The notes under the pieces are model-generated. The model did not search any database, was not told the origin of the DNA, and saw only the letters and a list, made by a program, of their open reading frames with translations. Positions 56,204-64,000 of a stretch of 64,000 nucleotides of DNA are shown here, piece after piece. This DNA comes from UBA4732 sp963823075 (GTDB lineage: Bacteria; Planctomycetota; Planctomycetia; Gemmatales; Gemmataceae): NCBI GenBank assembly GCA_963823075.1, contig CAWGKE010000014.1:186001-250000 (forward strand), in the 5' to 3' direction. Each line of letters opens with the position of its first letter. Position 1 is the first letter of the stretch. Both the position numbers and the translations under genes were made by a program.

Positions 56204-59200
56204 CGCTGCTCCTCTCCGGGGGGGCGGCGGCCGGCGGTCGTCCGGAAACGACGATGAACCCGATCGAATCGAGTCTGAGTTGCGGCGCACGAATTCCGCG
56301 CACGAGCGCCGCACCGACAGCCTTTTCGATGGCGATGTCGCTGGCGTTCACGGTGCCGCCCGACAAACGCTGTCCCTGCTCACGGCTCAGGCGTAGGCTC
56401 ATCTGGGCGAGGCGCAGGCTGAACTCCCGCTCCGCCTGTGCGGCGTACCCTTCACATCGCTCGCGGAGCGGCGGCTCGCCGCGGGCGAGTACTTCAGCCT
56501 GCGCGGCGGTCCGGGCTTGGATGCAGAGGTCGGGCCAGCGGGAGGGAGGCACGATCGGGTCCATCGCCGTCAGCCGCTCGTTGGCGAGGTTGTAGTCACT
56601 CCCGCCCTTATCGTGCGCGAGGTACGGGTGGGCGAGGACTTCCAGCAAGGTCGGGTCGGCGGCCGGACGGCCGTCTGCGTCGAGGAAAACCACCTCAGTA
56701 AGCGGCGGGAGGAGAGCATCAGCACGGCGCTGCAGGGAGCGGATCGCAGCGCGCGGCAAGCCTACCTCGGCGAGCACCTGCCGCGCCTCTCGGAGGTCCG
56801 GCGCTGACCACGTAGTTGCAGCGGAACCCGACCCACTCAGCCCCCTCGGCCGGGCTCCACTCCGGCACCTGTCGCCATAGGGCGAACGCCTGACCGCGGT
56901 CGTCCCAGCCGACGTAACTTGCCATCGCATCGACGAACCCTTCGCCGATCCGGAAGACCGGCGTGCCGCGCACACGCAAGGCGACCCGCCGGTCGAATGC
57001 CCCAGGAGTCTGGAGGTGCCGACTCAGCCGCTGTTCCAGCCAGTCGCTGGGGACCAGCGTGCGCAGCGCCCCCCAGCGGTCGATATCCGGTCCATAGAGC
57101 GTCGTCCGCTCACTGCGGTAGAAGTCCGGGTCGCGCCGGAAGTGCAACGCCTCCCCAACCCAGGCGTGGAAATCCTCCTCCAGTTCCGCGTGGGCGGCCT
57201 CCAGTTGCTCGATGTCCTCGTAGCAGGCAGCGGCGTTCTGCTCGAAAGCGTCGATCGCGTCCAGGGCGTCCTGCTCGTCAATCCTCGCCTGCTCGTTAAC
57301 GATCCCGTTGCGAATGTCGGGTACTCGCATGCACAGCCCGGTGGAACCCTCGTAGAACAAGGTGCTCGTGAGCCTGGGGAGTTGCTCCTCGACGAAGAAC
57401 TGCAGGCTCGCAATGGAACGGTCGAAGACGTGAAACCCCTCGTCGAGCACGCGGTACCACGCCTCGAACAGAGAGTGGTCCACCGGCGGTCCAATGAACA
57501 CCGTGGAGCGAACCGGGCGGTCACGGCCGATCCGGTCCAACCGGCCGATGCGCTGTTCCATCCGGTTTGGCGAGAAGGGGAGGTCGAAGTGGATGACCCG
57601 CTCGGCAAACTGCAGGTTCCGCCCCTCCTCGCCGGCGCGGTCGCAGACCAGGACGAAGCAGGCCGGGTGGTTCCGGAAGCGGGTGATAGCCTGTTCGACC
57701 TGGCCCCGGTCCAGGCCGGCGTGGTATCCGGCCGCGGCCTGCGCGCCGAACTCCTCATGGACGCGGCGCAGGATTTCACGGCAGACGCGGCTGTGGCTGG
57801 TGAACACGACGCACTTCGGCGGCGGCCCGCCCTTGCCGGCCCGGCGCAAATTCTGGAGCGCGTACTCCAGGAGGCGAATCCTGTCGCCCTCCTCGGAGGG
57901 CGAAGCGAGGAGTTCCGCGACGGCTTCGAGCAACTCCCGCTCGCCCGGGAAGAGCGGCGTTTCCCGGAGCGTGCGCAGGTCTCCCGCGGCGAAATCGGCG
58001 TAGGGTGCGCGGCCTCCGGGCGCAGCCGGCAGCGGACCAACTCCGCGAGCAGGTCCAGCCATGTTCCCGCGGCCTGAAAGAAGAGGATGAAGATCGGCGC
58101 AGGCGCCTCCGCAGTCGCCTGCCGCGCTTCCGGATGGCTATCGTCCCGACTGAGGAACCCGGCCGCGCTGTCCCGCCACTCTTCGAGCAGGGCGTGGACC
58201 TGCGGCGACCGCTCGTCGATGTCGTGCTCCAGAATCCGGGGTGTGGGTTGCCCGCTCGGCATTGCCCGACCCGCGAGGGCGCTCACATCGACCGCGCCAC
58301 GGCGGTTGCGGAGCATCCTGCGGTGGATCCGGTAGGTCTCGCTGATGTGGACGCGGGTCGCGCGGATGGCCCGGTCCCGCAGGGCTGCGTCCGCCGGCGT
58401 CGTGGCGAGCGACCGTTCCAGGTCGTCCGCAAGGCCGGCCAGCGTGGGGTCATGGGGGAAGTGCTGGCGGAGGCGCTGGATGCTCGACCGCAGCGCGAAC
58501 GCCCCGCTCCCCTCCTGCAGCGAGAGGAGCAGGTGCCCAACCTCCTGGCGGTTGCGTACCCGCTCGCGGAACGTGACGAGGTCGTCCAGCGCGTACATAT
58601 GCGGATCGAGCAGGTGGAGCATGGCGAGGAAGTCACGCTCGTTGTTCAACACCGGCGTTGCGGAGAGCAGCAGCAGGCGCTCGGCGGACCGGCAGAGGCG
58701 GCCGATACTCCGCGAACCGTTCCCGCCGGTCCTGGCGTTCGGCCGAGGCGCAGGCCGCGACGTGCTGGGCCTCGTCGATCACTACCATGCCCCACCGGTC
58801 GCTTTCCAGCGCGCGGCCGACCTCGTCGGCCCCGAGAACCTGGACACGCTCTGCGCCGAAGCGCGAGATCTGAAATTTCTGTTCAAGTTCCTCGGCCCAC
58901 TGATCGAGGAGCAGCGGAGGCACCAGGACGACCGCTCGCCCGGCCGGTTCGTCGAGCAGGAACTGGCGGAGGACGGCACCGGCCTCAACGGTCTTTCCCA
59001 AGCCGACTTCGTCTGCAAGGAGGTAGCGCTGGATCGGGTCTTCTAGGACGCGGCGGACGACCTCGACCTGGTGGGGGAAGAGTTCGATGCGCGAGGAGAT
59101 GAGCCCGGTCATCCCCCGGCAGGATGCCCGCTGACGGATGACGGAGCGGACGAAGCGGAACCGGCGATCATGGAAGTAGGGCGTCTCGTGCGCCTTGAGG

Positions 59201-59565
59201 ATGAGCGTTTCGGTCGGGTCGTCGATCGGCGCGAGGCAACGGACGTGAATGGCTTTCGGCGGCAGGAACCTCGCCTGCCCCTGGCGGAAGAGGACTTCGT
59301 ACTCCCCCTCGAAGATGCGACCGATGCGGCCCATCTGCCATCTGTCTTCACCCAGGCAGACGTAGCAACGCGTCTGTGGCGCAAGTCTTTGTATCGTATG
59401 GACTTGCGACTCAGAAACGGGTTCGGGTTGGCGTCGGCCGATGGAGAAGAAGAACTCGACGATGACCTGTCCCGGCGCGCAACCGACCACCTTGCCGATG
59501 CCCAGTTTGCTTCACGCACCGGAAACCCAGACGAACGGGCCGAGTTCGGGTTGTTGACGACTCAT
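56196..59565 (-). CDS. dpdE: DpdE, SNF2-like helicase (three frameshifts, one in-frame TGA)
   Basis: About 1,123 residues restored. From MSRQQPELGPFVWVSGA the frame meets a TGA, then continues in the same frame SKLGIGKVVGCAPGQVIVEF. SNF2 motifs: LLADEVGLGKTVEAGAVL (I), VVIDEAQHVA (II), and in later frames VVFTSHSRVCREILRR, LVCDRAGEEGRNLQFAERVI (V) and EQRIGRLDRIGR (VI). Shifts lie near 58700, 58050 and 56800. A GTG at 59490 could serve as a start after the TGA. First gene of the minus-strand operon; SNF2 proteins move along double-stranded DNA. Confidence 0.82.
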
Positions 59566-59903
59566 CAGTCTCCCCACTGCACCGGCGGTGCATCGGGGAT
59601 AGCCGATGTCACTGGGGGCGCGGGAATCTCAAGGAGCGCGACCGTTTCGCATCGTCCGCTTATTGTACTTGGAACGAAGCGGCAGGGTGCAACCGTTTTT
59701 CCCGAGTGGCGCAAGTTGACGGGCTTTCCGCTGGCGGAGACGGCACGGTAGGCAAAAACGACCGACCCTCCTATCTGCACCTTGCCGAATACCATTTGTA
59801 GCGCGCTGCGGAGAAATCAGTGGCGGGGGGCAACCGTTGAACCGCCAACCTATTAAGATAGGCGCCATGAGACGATCCGTGGCCATGCTCACGAGGGACT
59901 GGA
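59566..59903. promoter_or_regulatory. Divergent promoter region of the two Dpd operons
   Basis: 338 bp with no credible gene, between the starts of dpdE and dpdC. GCAACCGTT occurs twice in the same direction (59689-59697 and 59830-59838), possibly a binding site. A TATTAAGAT near 59851 could be a -10 box for dpdC. GAGGGA precedes the TTG start of dpdC. Confidence 0.45.
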
Positions 59904-60865
59904 TTGGGCGGGGAAGTGCTTGTCCTGGTCACTTGTACGAACCGGAAGACGGTCTGTCCGTCAGCCGCGCTCACGCTCGCGCCGTCCAGGGTCGCACTAC
60001 CGCCGCGCGCGCTGAAACTCTGGGTACGCCACTTACAGAGCGCCAAGGAACAGCGCCTTCCGGCGGTGTCGCTCTACGCCGGGGACCACTGGCACGTCGT
60101 CCGGTCGATCCAGCAGGGTAGACGCCACAACGGGCGGCGGGTGAGCGTCTGGGTGTGTTCCGCAGGGTACGGTCTGATCCCCATCGAAGCAACCATTGCG
60201 GCGTACGCCGCGACATTCGCCCCGAATCATCCCGACTCAGTCGCACGCGGCGTGTCAAACGGCGAGGCGAGCGCCGCACGGAGGGAGTGGTGGGGCGTGC
60301 TTGCAGCGTGGTCCGGTCCTGTGCCGGGTTCACCTCGGTGTATCGCCGACCTCGTCAGTGGACGGAAGAACAACATCCTTCTCATGGCAGCCTCGCCGCA
60401 GTACCTCGACGCAGTCACGGACGATCTTGAGCGGGCGGCAGGAATGCTTGGCCCAGAGCGGCTCGCGATCTTCAGTGCGGGTACGGCCAGACATGCGACT
60501 CTTGAGAGCTATCTCGTCCCTTGCAACGCCAGCTTGCAGAACACACTTGGAGGATCCCTAAATTCCCTGAATGCCCGCTGCGTGCCGCTATGCCCTTGCT
60601 CGCCTTGGCGAGGACGGCCAGCGGTTTACCGCGATACGCAAGGTCTTCTCGCGGCTTCTGAGCAAACGACCGGAGCACAAACCCCCGCAGCGCACGCTCC
60701 TCTCGGACGAGGAGGTGATGCGCGTTCATCGCGAGAGCCGTGGCAGCTGATGCAGCTGTGCGGCCAACGCCGCTCTTGCGCCGCCTCCGAGAGAACGGTC
60801 TGGCCTGCGAACAAGCCCGCTTCAGCGCGCTGTTCCGCCGCGTGGATGGAGGGCGGCATGGCTGA
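59904..60865 (+). CDS. dpdC: DpdC, preQ0-in-DNA conversion protein (two frameshifts)
   Basis: About 320 residues restored. Starts at TTG 59904 (or GTG 59916) with LVLVTCTNRKT, like the DUF6884/YaaA fold; then LKLWVRHLQSAKEQRLPAVS, VWVCSAGYGLIPIEATIAAY, ATFAPNHPDSVARG. Shifts near 60580 and 60740 lead to RYALARLGEDGQRFTAIRKV and LLRRLRENGLACEQARFSAL, ending with the stop at 60863. In described systems DpdC turns DNA-bound preQ0 into 7-amido-7-deazaguanine. Overlaps the start of dpdB. Confidence 0.75.
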
Positions 60866-61998
60866 GAAACGGCGCAGGCTCCTGCGGAAACCAGCGCTGC
60901 GGCTGGACCAGAATCGGAGCCACCCCCTCTACCTCCTCAGTTTAACGGCAGAGGAGATCCGCGATGTCTCGGACATCTCCCGACTCTCCCGGAGTGAGGG
61001 CGGTAAACTGCTCGGCTACCAGCGCGGTGAAGTGCGGCACCACATCCAGGACATCGTCGCCTATTTGAACGGCGAGGACATTCTCTTCCCAAACTCGATC
61101 ATCATCGCGTTCTCCTCGCAGGTCAGCTTCCGGACGGTGAAGATGGCGGAAGAGGTGGACGAACTGGCGACTGTGGGAACGCTCACGATCGCGGTCCCAA
61201 GAGAGGGGGAAGCGAAACCTGGGTGGATAGTGGACGGCCAGCAGCGCGAGGCAGCGTTGCTCCAGTCCAAACGGACGAGCTGGCCCATCCCCGTGAACGC
61301 CTTCATCGCGGACGAAGTGGACCTCCAGCGCGACCAGTTCCTTCGTGTGAACAACACCAGGCCGCTGCCTCGGGGGCTCATCCTGGAACTCCTTCCTGAG
61401 TTGTCGCTCCCGCTGCCGCGCACGTCTGGGCCCCAAGAAGACTCCCATCCGCGTTTTGCGACCTCTTGAATCGCGACCCTGCTTCGCCTTTCCACGGACT
61501 CATCCGCCGGGCCTCGACCCCAGCCGTTGGACGGAAGACAGCGGTCGTGGCCGACGCGTCGGTGATCAAGATGCTTGAAGAGAGCCTCACGACCACTGCA
61601 GGGTGCCTGTTTCCCTACCACAACCTCTCAACCGCCGAGACCGACATTGACAGTATCTGGGCCGTCCTCATGGCCTATTGGTCTGCGGTCCGGTCCACCT
61701 TTCCGGAAGCATGGGGCAAACCCCCTGCGCAGAGCCGCTTGATGCACGGGACGGGGATCCGGGCGATGGGCCGTCTGATGGACCGGGTGGTCGCGGGGTT
61801 TCACCCCCGGGAGCCGAACCTCCGTGCGCGTCTGGAGCAGGAACTGCGAAAGGTCGCTCCCGTGTGCCGTTGGACTGCGGGCCGCTGGGACGAACTGGAG
61901 CTGGAATGGCGGGAAATCCAGAACGTCCCCCGGCACCTGCGCCTCCTCTCCAGCCTCCTTGTGCGAGCGTACCTGCAGGCGCGGGGGGCGGGCCATGA
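60858..61998 (+). CDS. dpdB: DpdB, DGQHR/ParB-like ATPase partner of DpdA (frameshifted)
   Basis: About 379 residues restored from MAEKRRRLLRKPALRLDQNR. Motifs: LLGYQRGEVRHHIQDIVAYL, LFPNSIIIAFSS, GWIVDGQQREAALLQ and FLRVNNTRPLPRGLILELLP. A shift near 61440 leads to LLNRDPASPFHGLIRRASTP and VIKMLEESLTTTAGCLFPYH. The end is uncertain: reading on in that frame reaches 62089, but one base at a G6 run near 61985 would end it at 61998, overlapping dpdA by ATGA. DpdB with DpdA inserts preQ0 into DNA. Confidence 0.82.
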
Positions 61999-63251
61999 AG
62001 TTCTTTTTCCCCGACAGTCAGGACCTGGTCGATCCGAGCTTCGATTTCCTAACGGAAACCCGCTCCGACGCCCGCGTGCGCCAGCGTGACGACCAGTACC
62101 CGCACGAGATCTTTTCCGTCCCGCCGTATGACGGCATGCTCGTATCCAAGGGCATCGTGGATGGTACGGGTGGAGACGGGAGCAGTCGCTATACCCTGGC
62201 CCAGCGCCACCGTCTTCTTCGTGAGGGGGTGCGGTCGTTCTTCCGCCTGGGCGACCTCCCCCTGGAGACCATGGGAGACTGCGGGGCGTTCTCCTATGTG
62301 CGCGAGAAACGCCCTCCGTTCACCGTTCAGGAGGTGATCGACTTCTACGTCCAGTGCGGCTTCGACTATGCCCTGTCCGTCGATCATGTGATCCTGGCCT
62401 TCCAGCCCGACCTCGACCAAGTGATCACCGGCTTGGACGTTGTGCCCGAAGAGTGGCGTGAGCGGCAGAAGATCACACTCGAACTCGCCGAGGAGTTCCT
62501 CGCGCGTTCCAGCGAGCAGAAGTGCCGCTACACCCCGGTCGGGATCGCCCAGGGATGGAGCCCGGGTTCGTATGCCGCCGCCGTGGCGGAACTCCAGAAA
62601 CTCGGCTACCGTTACATCGCCCTGGGAGGAATGGTCCCCCTCAAGACGGCTGAGATCCTCTCCTGCCTACGGCGCGTTGGGGAGGTGCTCCGCCCCGGCA
62701 TCCGCCTGCACCTGCTCGGTGTCACTCGTCTGGACAGCATCCAGCAGTTCGAGGATCTCGGCGTCGTGAGCTTCGACAGTACCTCTCCGCTCCGCCAGGC
62801 ATTCAAGGATGACAAGGACAACTATTACACCCCCGAACGCACCTACTGCGCCATCCGCGTACCCCAGATCGAGGGGAATGCTAAGATGCGCGGCCGCATC
62901 GTCGCAGGCGAGGTGAACCAGGGCAAGGCCCGCCGGCTGGAGCGGGCCTGCCTGGACGCCCTGGAGCGGTTCGACCGGGACGAGTGCGAGGTTCCGCAGG
63001 TGGTGGGCGTGCTGCGTGAATACGAGCAGATGCACGACGGCCGCACTGACCGCACCGCAATCTACGCCGAGATCCTGCGTGACCAGCCCTGGAAAAACTG
63101 CCCCTGCGAAATCTGCCGCCGTCTCGGGATTCACGTCATGCTCTTTCGTGGAGCGGAGCGTAACCGCCGCCGCGGTTTTCATAACCTGTTCGTCTTCTAC
63201 CGGAGGTTGCGCCGCCAAATCGGACAACCCGCACACACCGAGGAAGGATAA
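61995..63251 (+). CDS. dpdA: DpdA, DNA guanine transglycosylase (TGT-like)
   Basis: 418 residues, intact, from MKFFFPDSQDLVDPSFDFLT. TGT-fold landmarks: ETMGDCGAFSYV near residue 95 (equivalent of the TGT D-S-G-G-F/Y loop), GFDYALSVDHVI (catalytic-region Asp), YRYIALGGMVPLKT, and the C-terminal zinc site CPCEICRRLG with a later His (GFHNL). DpdA exchanges guanine in DNA for preQ0, the core step of the Dpd modification. It is the only long modification gene here with no frameshift. Confidence 0.95.
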   Translation: MKFFFPDSQDLVDPSFDFLTETRSDARVRQRDDQYPHEIFSVPPYDGMLVSKGIVDGTGGDGSSRYTLAQRHRLLREGVRSFFRLGDLPLETMGDCGAFSYVREKRPPFTVQEVIDFYVQCGFDYALSVDHVILAFQPDLDQVITGLDVVPEEWRERQKITLELAEEFLARSSEQKCRYTPVGIAQGWSPGSYAAAVAELQKLGYRYIALGGMVPLKTAEILSCLRRVGEVLRPGIRLHLLGVTRLDSIQQFEDLGVVSFDSTSPLRQAFKDDKDNYYTPERTYCAIRVPQIEGNAKMRGRIVAGEVNQGKARRLERACLDALERFDRDECEVPQVVGVLREYEQMHDGRTDRTAIYAEILRDQPWKNCPCEICRRLGIHVMLFRGAERNRRRGFHNLFVFYRRLRRQIGQPAHTEEG

Positions 63252-63258
63252 TGATCTG

Positions 63259-64000
63259 ATGTCACACCACGCGAGGAACGGCGGCCGGAATGGAGCGAGC
63301 GCTCAGGCACTGCGACTCCCGGCACTAGCGGTTACCCAGGGGCCGAAGTGGACGCTCTACAGCTTCGCTGTGGACGGGAAACTGCTCTCGCAGTTTACGA
63401 CGGTCTCCCGCGTCCGCCGGGGAGCCCAGTCCTCTATCGAAGGATACCAACGGCCGGAGGTTCTCTCGCACATCGCCGAGATTCGAGCCTACCTTGAATC
63501 CGAGAATCCAATGATCCCCAACGCGGTGGTGGTCGCGTTCGACCGGCGAGTGCGCTTTGAACCGGCCGACGGGCTGCCAGAATCGGAGTGCGCGCGGTTC
63601 GGGACGCTCGTGATCCCCGTCGATCCTGCGGTTCCTGAGGAGGAGCGGCCGGGTTGGGTTGTGGACGGGCAGCAGCGGATAGCTGCTATCCGCGACGCGT
63701 CGATCGACCAATTCCCGGTCTGCGTCGTAGCCTTCGTCACCGACGATGACCAGGAGCAGCGCGAGCAGTTCATCCTGGTGAACTCCACGAAGCCGCTCCC
63801 CAAAGGGCTCATCTACGAACTGCTGCCGACGACGCGGGCCAAGCTCTCCATCCCTCCTACAGCACCGCCGATTCCCGGCACAACTCCTCAACCGCCTGAA
63901 CCACGACGTGGGCTCGCCGCTCCGCGGCTTAATTCGGACACCGACCGTCGGAGAGGGGCTCATCAAAGACAACTCAGTCCTCAAGATGCTTGAGAACAGC
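63259..64000 (+). CDS. Second DpdB-like DGQHR protein, cut by window edge
   Basis: Starts MSHHARNGGRNGASAQALRL eight bases after dpdA. It aligns with dpdB through the same points: IEGYQRPEVLSHIAEIRAYL, MIPNAVVVAFDRRVRFE, GWVVDGQQRIAAIRDA and FILVNSTKPLPKGLIYELLP. A one-base shift near 63845 leads to RFPAQLLNRLNHDVGSPLRG and GEGLIKDNSVLKMLENS at the window edge, matching the VIKMLEES region of dpdB. The two are paralogues, perhaps acting as a heteromer. The rest lies outside the window. Confidence 0.82.

Noticed and set aside
56196..59565. A type III or BREX/DISARM helicase locus
   Set aside because: No methyltransferase gene is present, and the gene order with DpdA, QueC, RecQ-like, ATPase, DUF1998-like helicase and PLD proteins fits Dpd specifically.

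Overview
The window is GC-rich bacterial DNA, most likely from a planctomycete of the Gemmata group. The evidence is a leucine-rich-repeat protein built from T-D-A-G-L-K-x-L units, an FHA-GAF-RsbU phosphatase beside a STAS protein, a FIST protein, a Ser/Thr kinase fused to a TolB-like and TPR tail, and several Gly/Pro-rich membrane proteins of the kind common in that family. This assignment is an inference from gene content.

Region 1 (1-17.9 kb) is ordinary chromosome: LRR protein (cut by the window edge), SDR reductase, lipoprotein, ferredoxin, metallophosphoesterase, two small membrane or coiled-coil genes, an exported protein, rpmA, glmS, a STAS/RsbU pair, a di-haem cytochrome c, a split GNAT, FIST, a frameshifted amidohydrolase and a protein kinase. 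Its intergenic spaces carry several families of long inverted repeats.

Region 2 (18.1-32.8 kb) is a nest of mobile elements. Two nearly identical, inverted 1,679-bp insertion sequences (19455-21133 and 27767-29445) and three copies of a 121-bp MITE with matching ends all sit in runs of 7-9 A/T. Two other transposons, an ISKra4-like and an IS3-like element, are each cut into halves that now lie about 8 kb apart in opposite orientations. Inverting the DNA between the two IS copies rejoins both, and brings together the two halves of a 9-bp target duplication (AGCACGCGC) of the ISKra4-like element. The same step re-aligns a host gene with a HEPN-like RNIIVH motif, which is interrupted by the IS3-like element and again by a MITE. 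The zone ends at a truncated tyrosine integrase and the 3' half of a tRNA-Leu(GAG) gene, probably an attachment site.

Region 3 (32.8-64 kb) is a defence island. It begins with a coupled pair: a single-pass membrane coiled-coil protein and a caspase-like protease with the His/Cys dyad. Decayed genes follow, then an AbiEi/AbiEii toxin-antitoxin pair with two 32-bp palindromic operators, queC, and a long minus-strand operon dpdE-F-G-H-I-J-K-D that also contains a second coiled-coil gene, an HNH nuclease gene and a DGQHR gene. The plus-strand arm is dpdC-dpdB-dpdA-dpdB2. This is the Dpd system, which places 7-deazaguanines in DNA (DpdA, B, C, fed by QueC and other preQ0 enzymes) and restricts unmodified DNA (the remaining genes). 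Differences from the described Dpd layout are two DpdB paralogues flanking dpdA, an appended HNH/DGQHR pair, and two coiled-coil genes at the dpdI position.

The Dpd genes carry more than 20 single-base frameshifts and one in-frame stop, while neighbouring genes (abiE, queC, DGQHR, HNH, dpdA, both dpdI-like genes) are intact. Whether this is decay or assembly error cannot be decided from the sequence alone.
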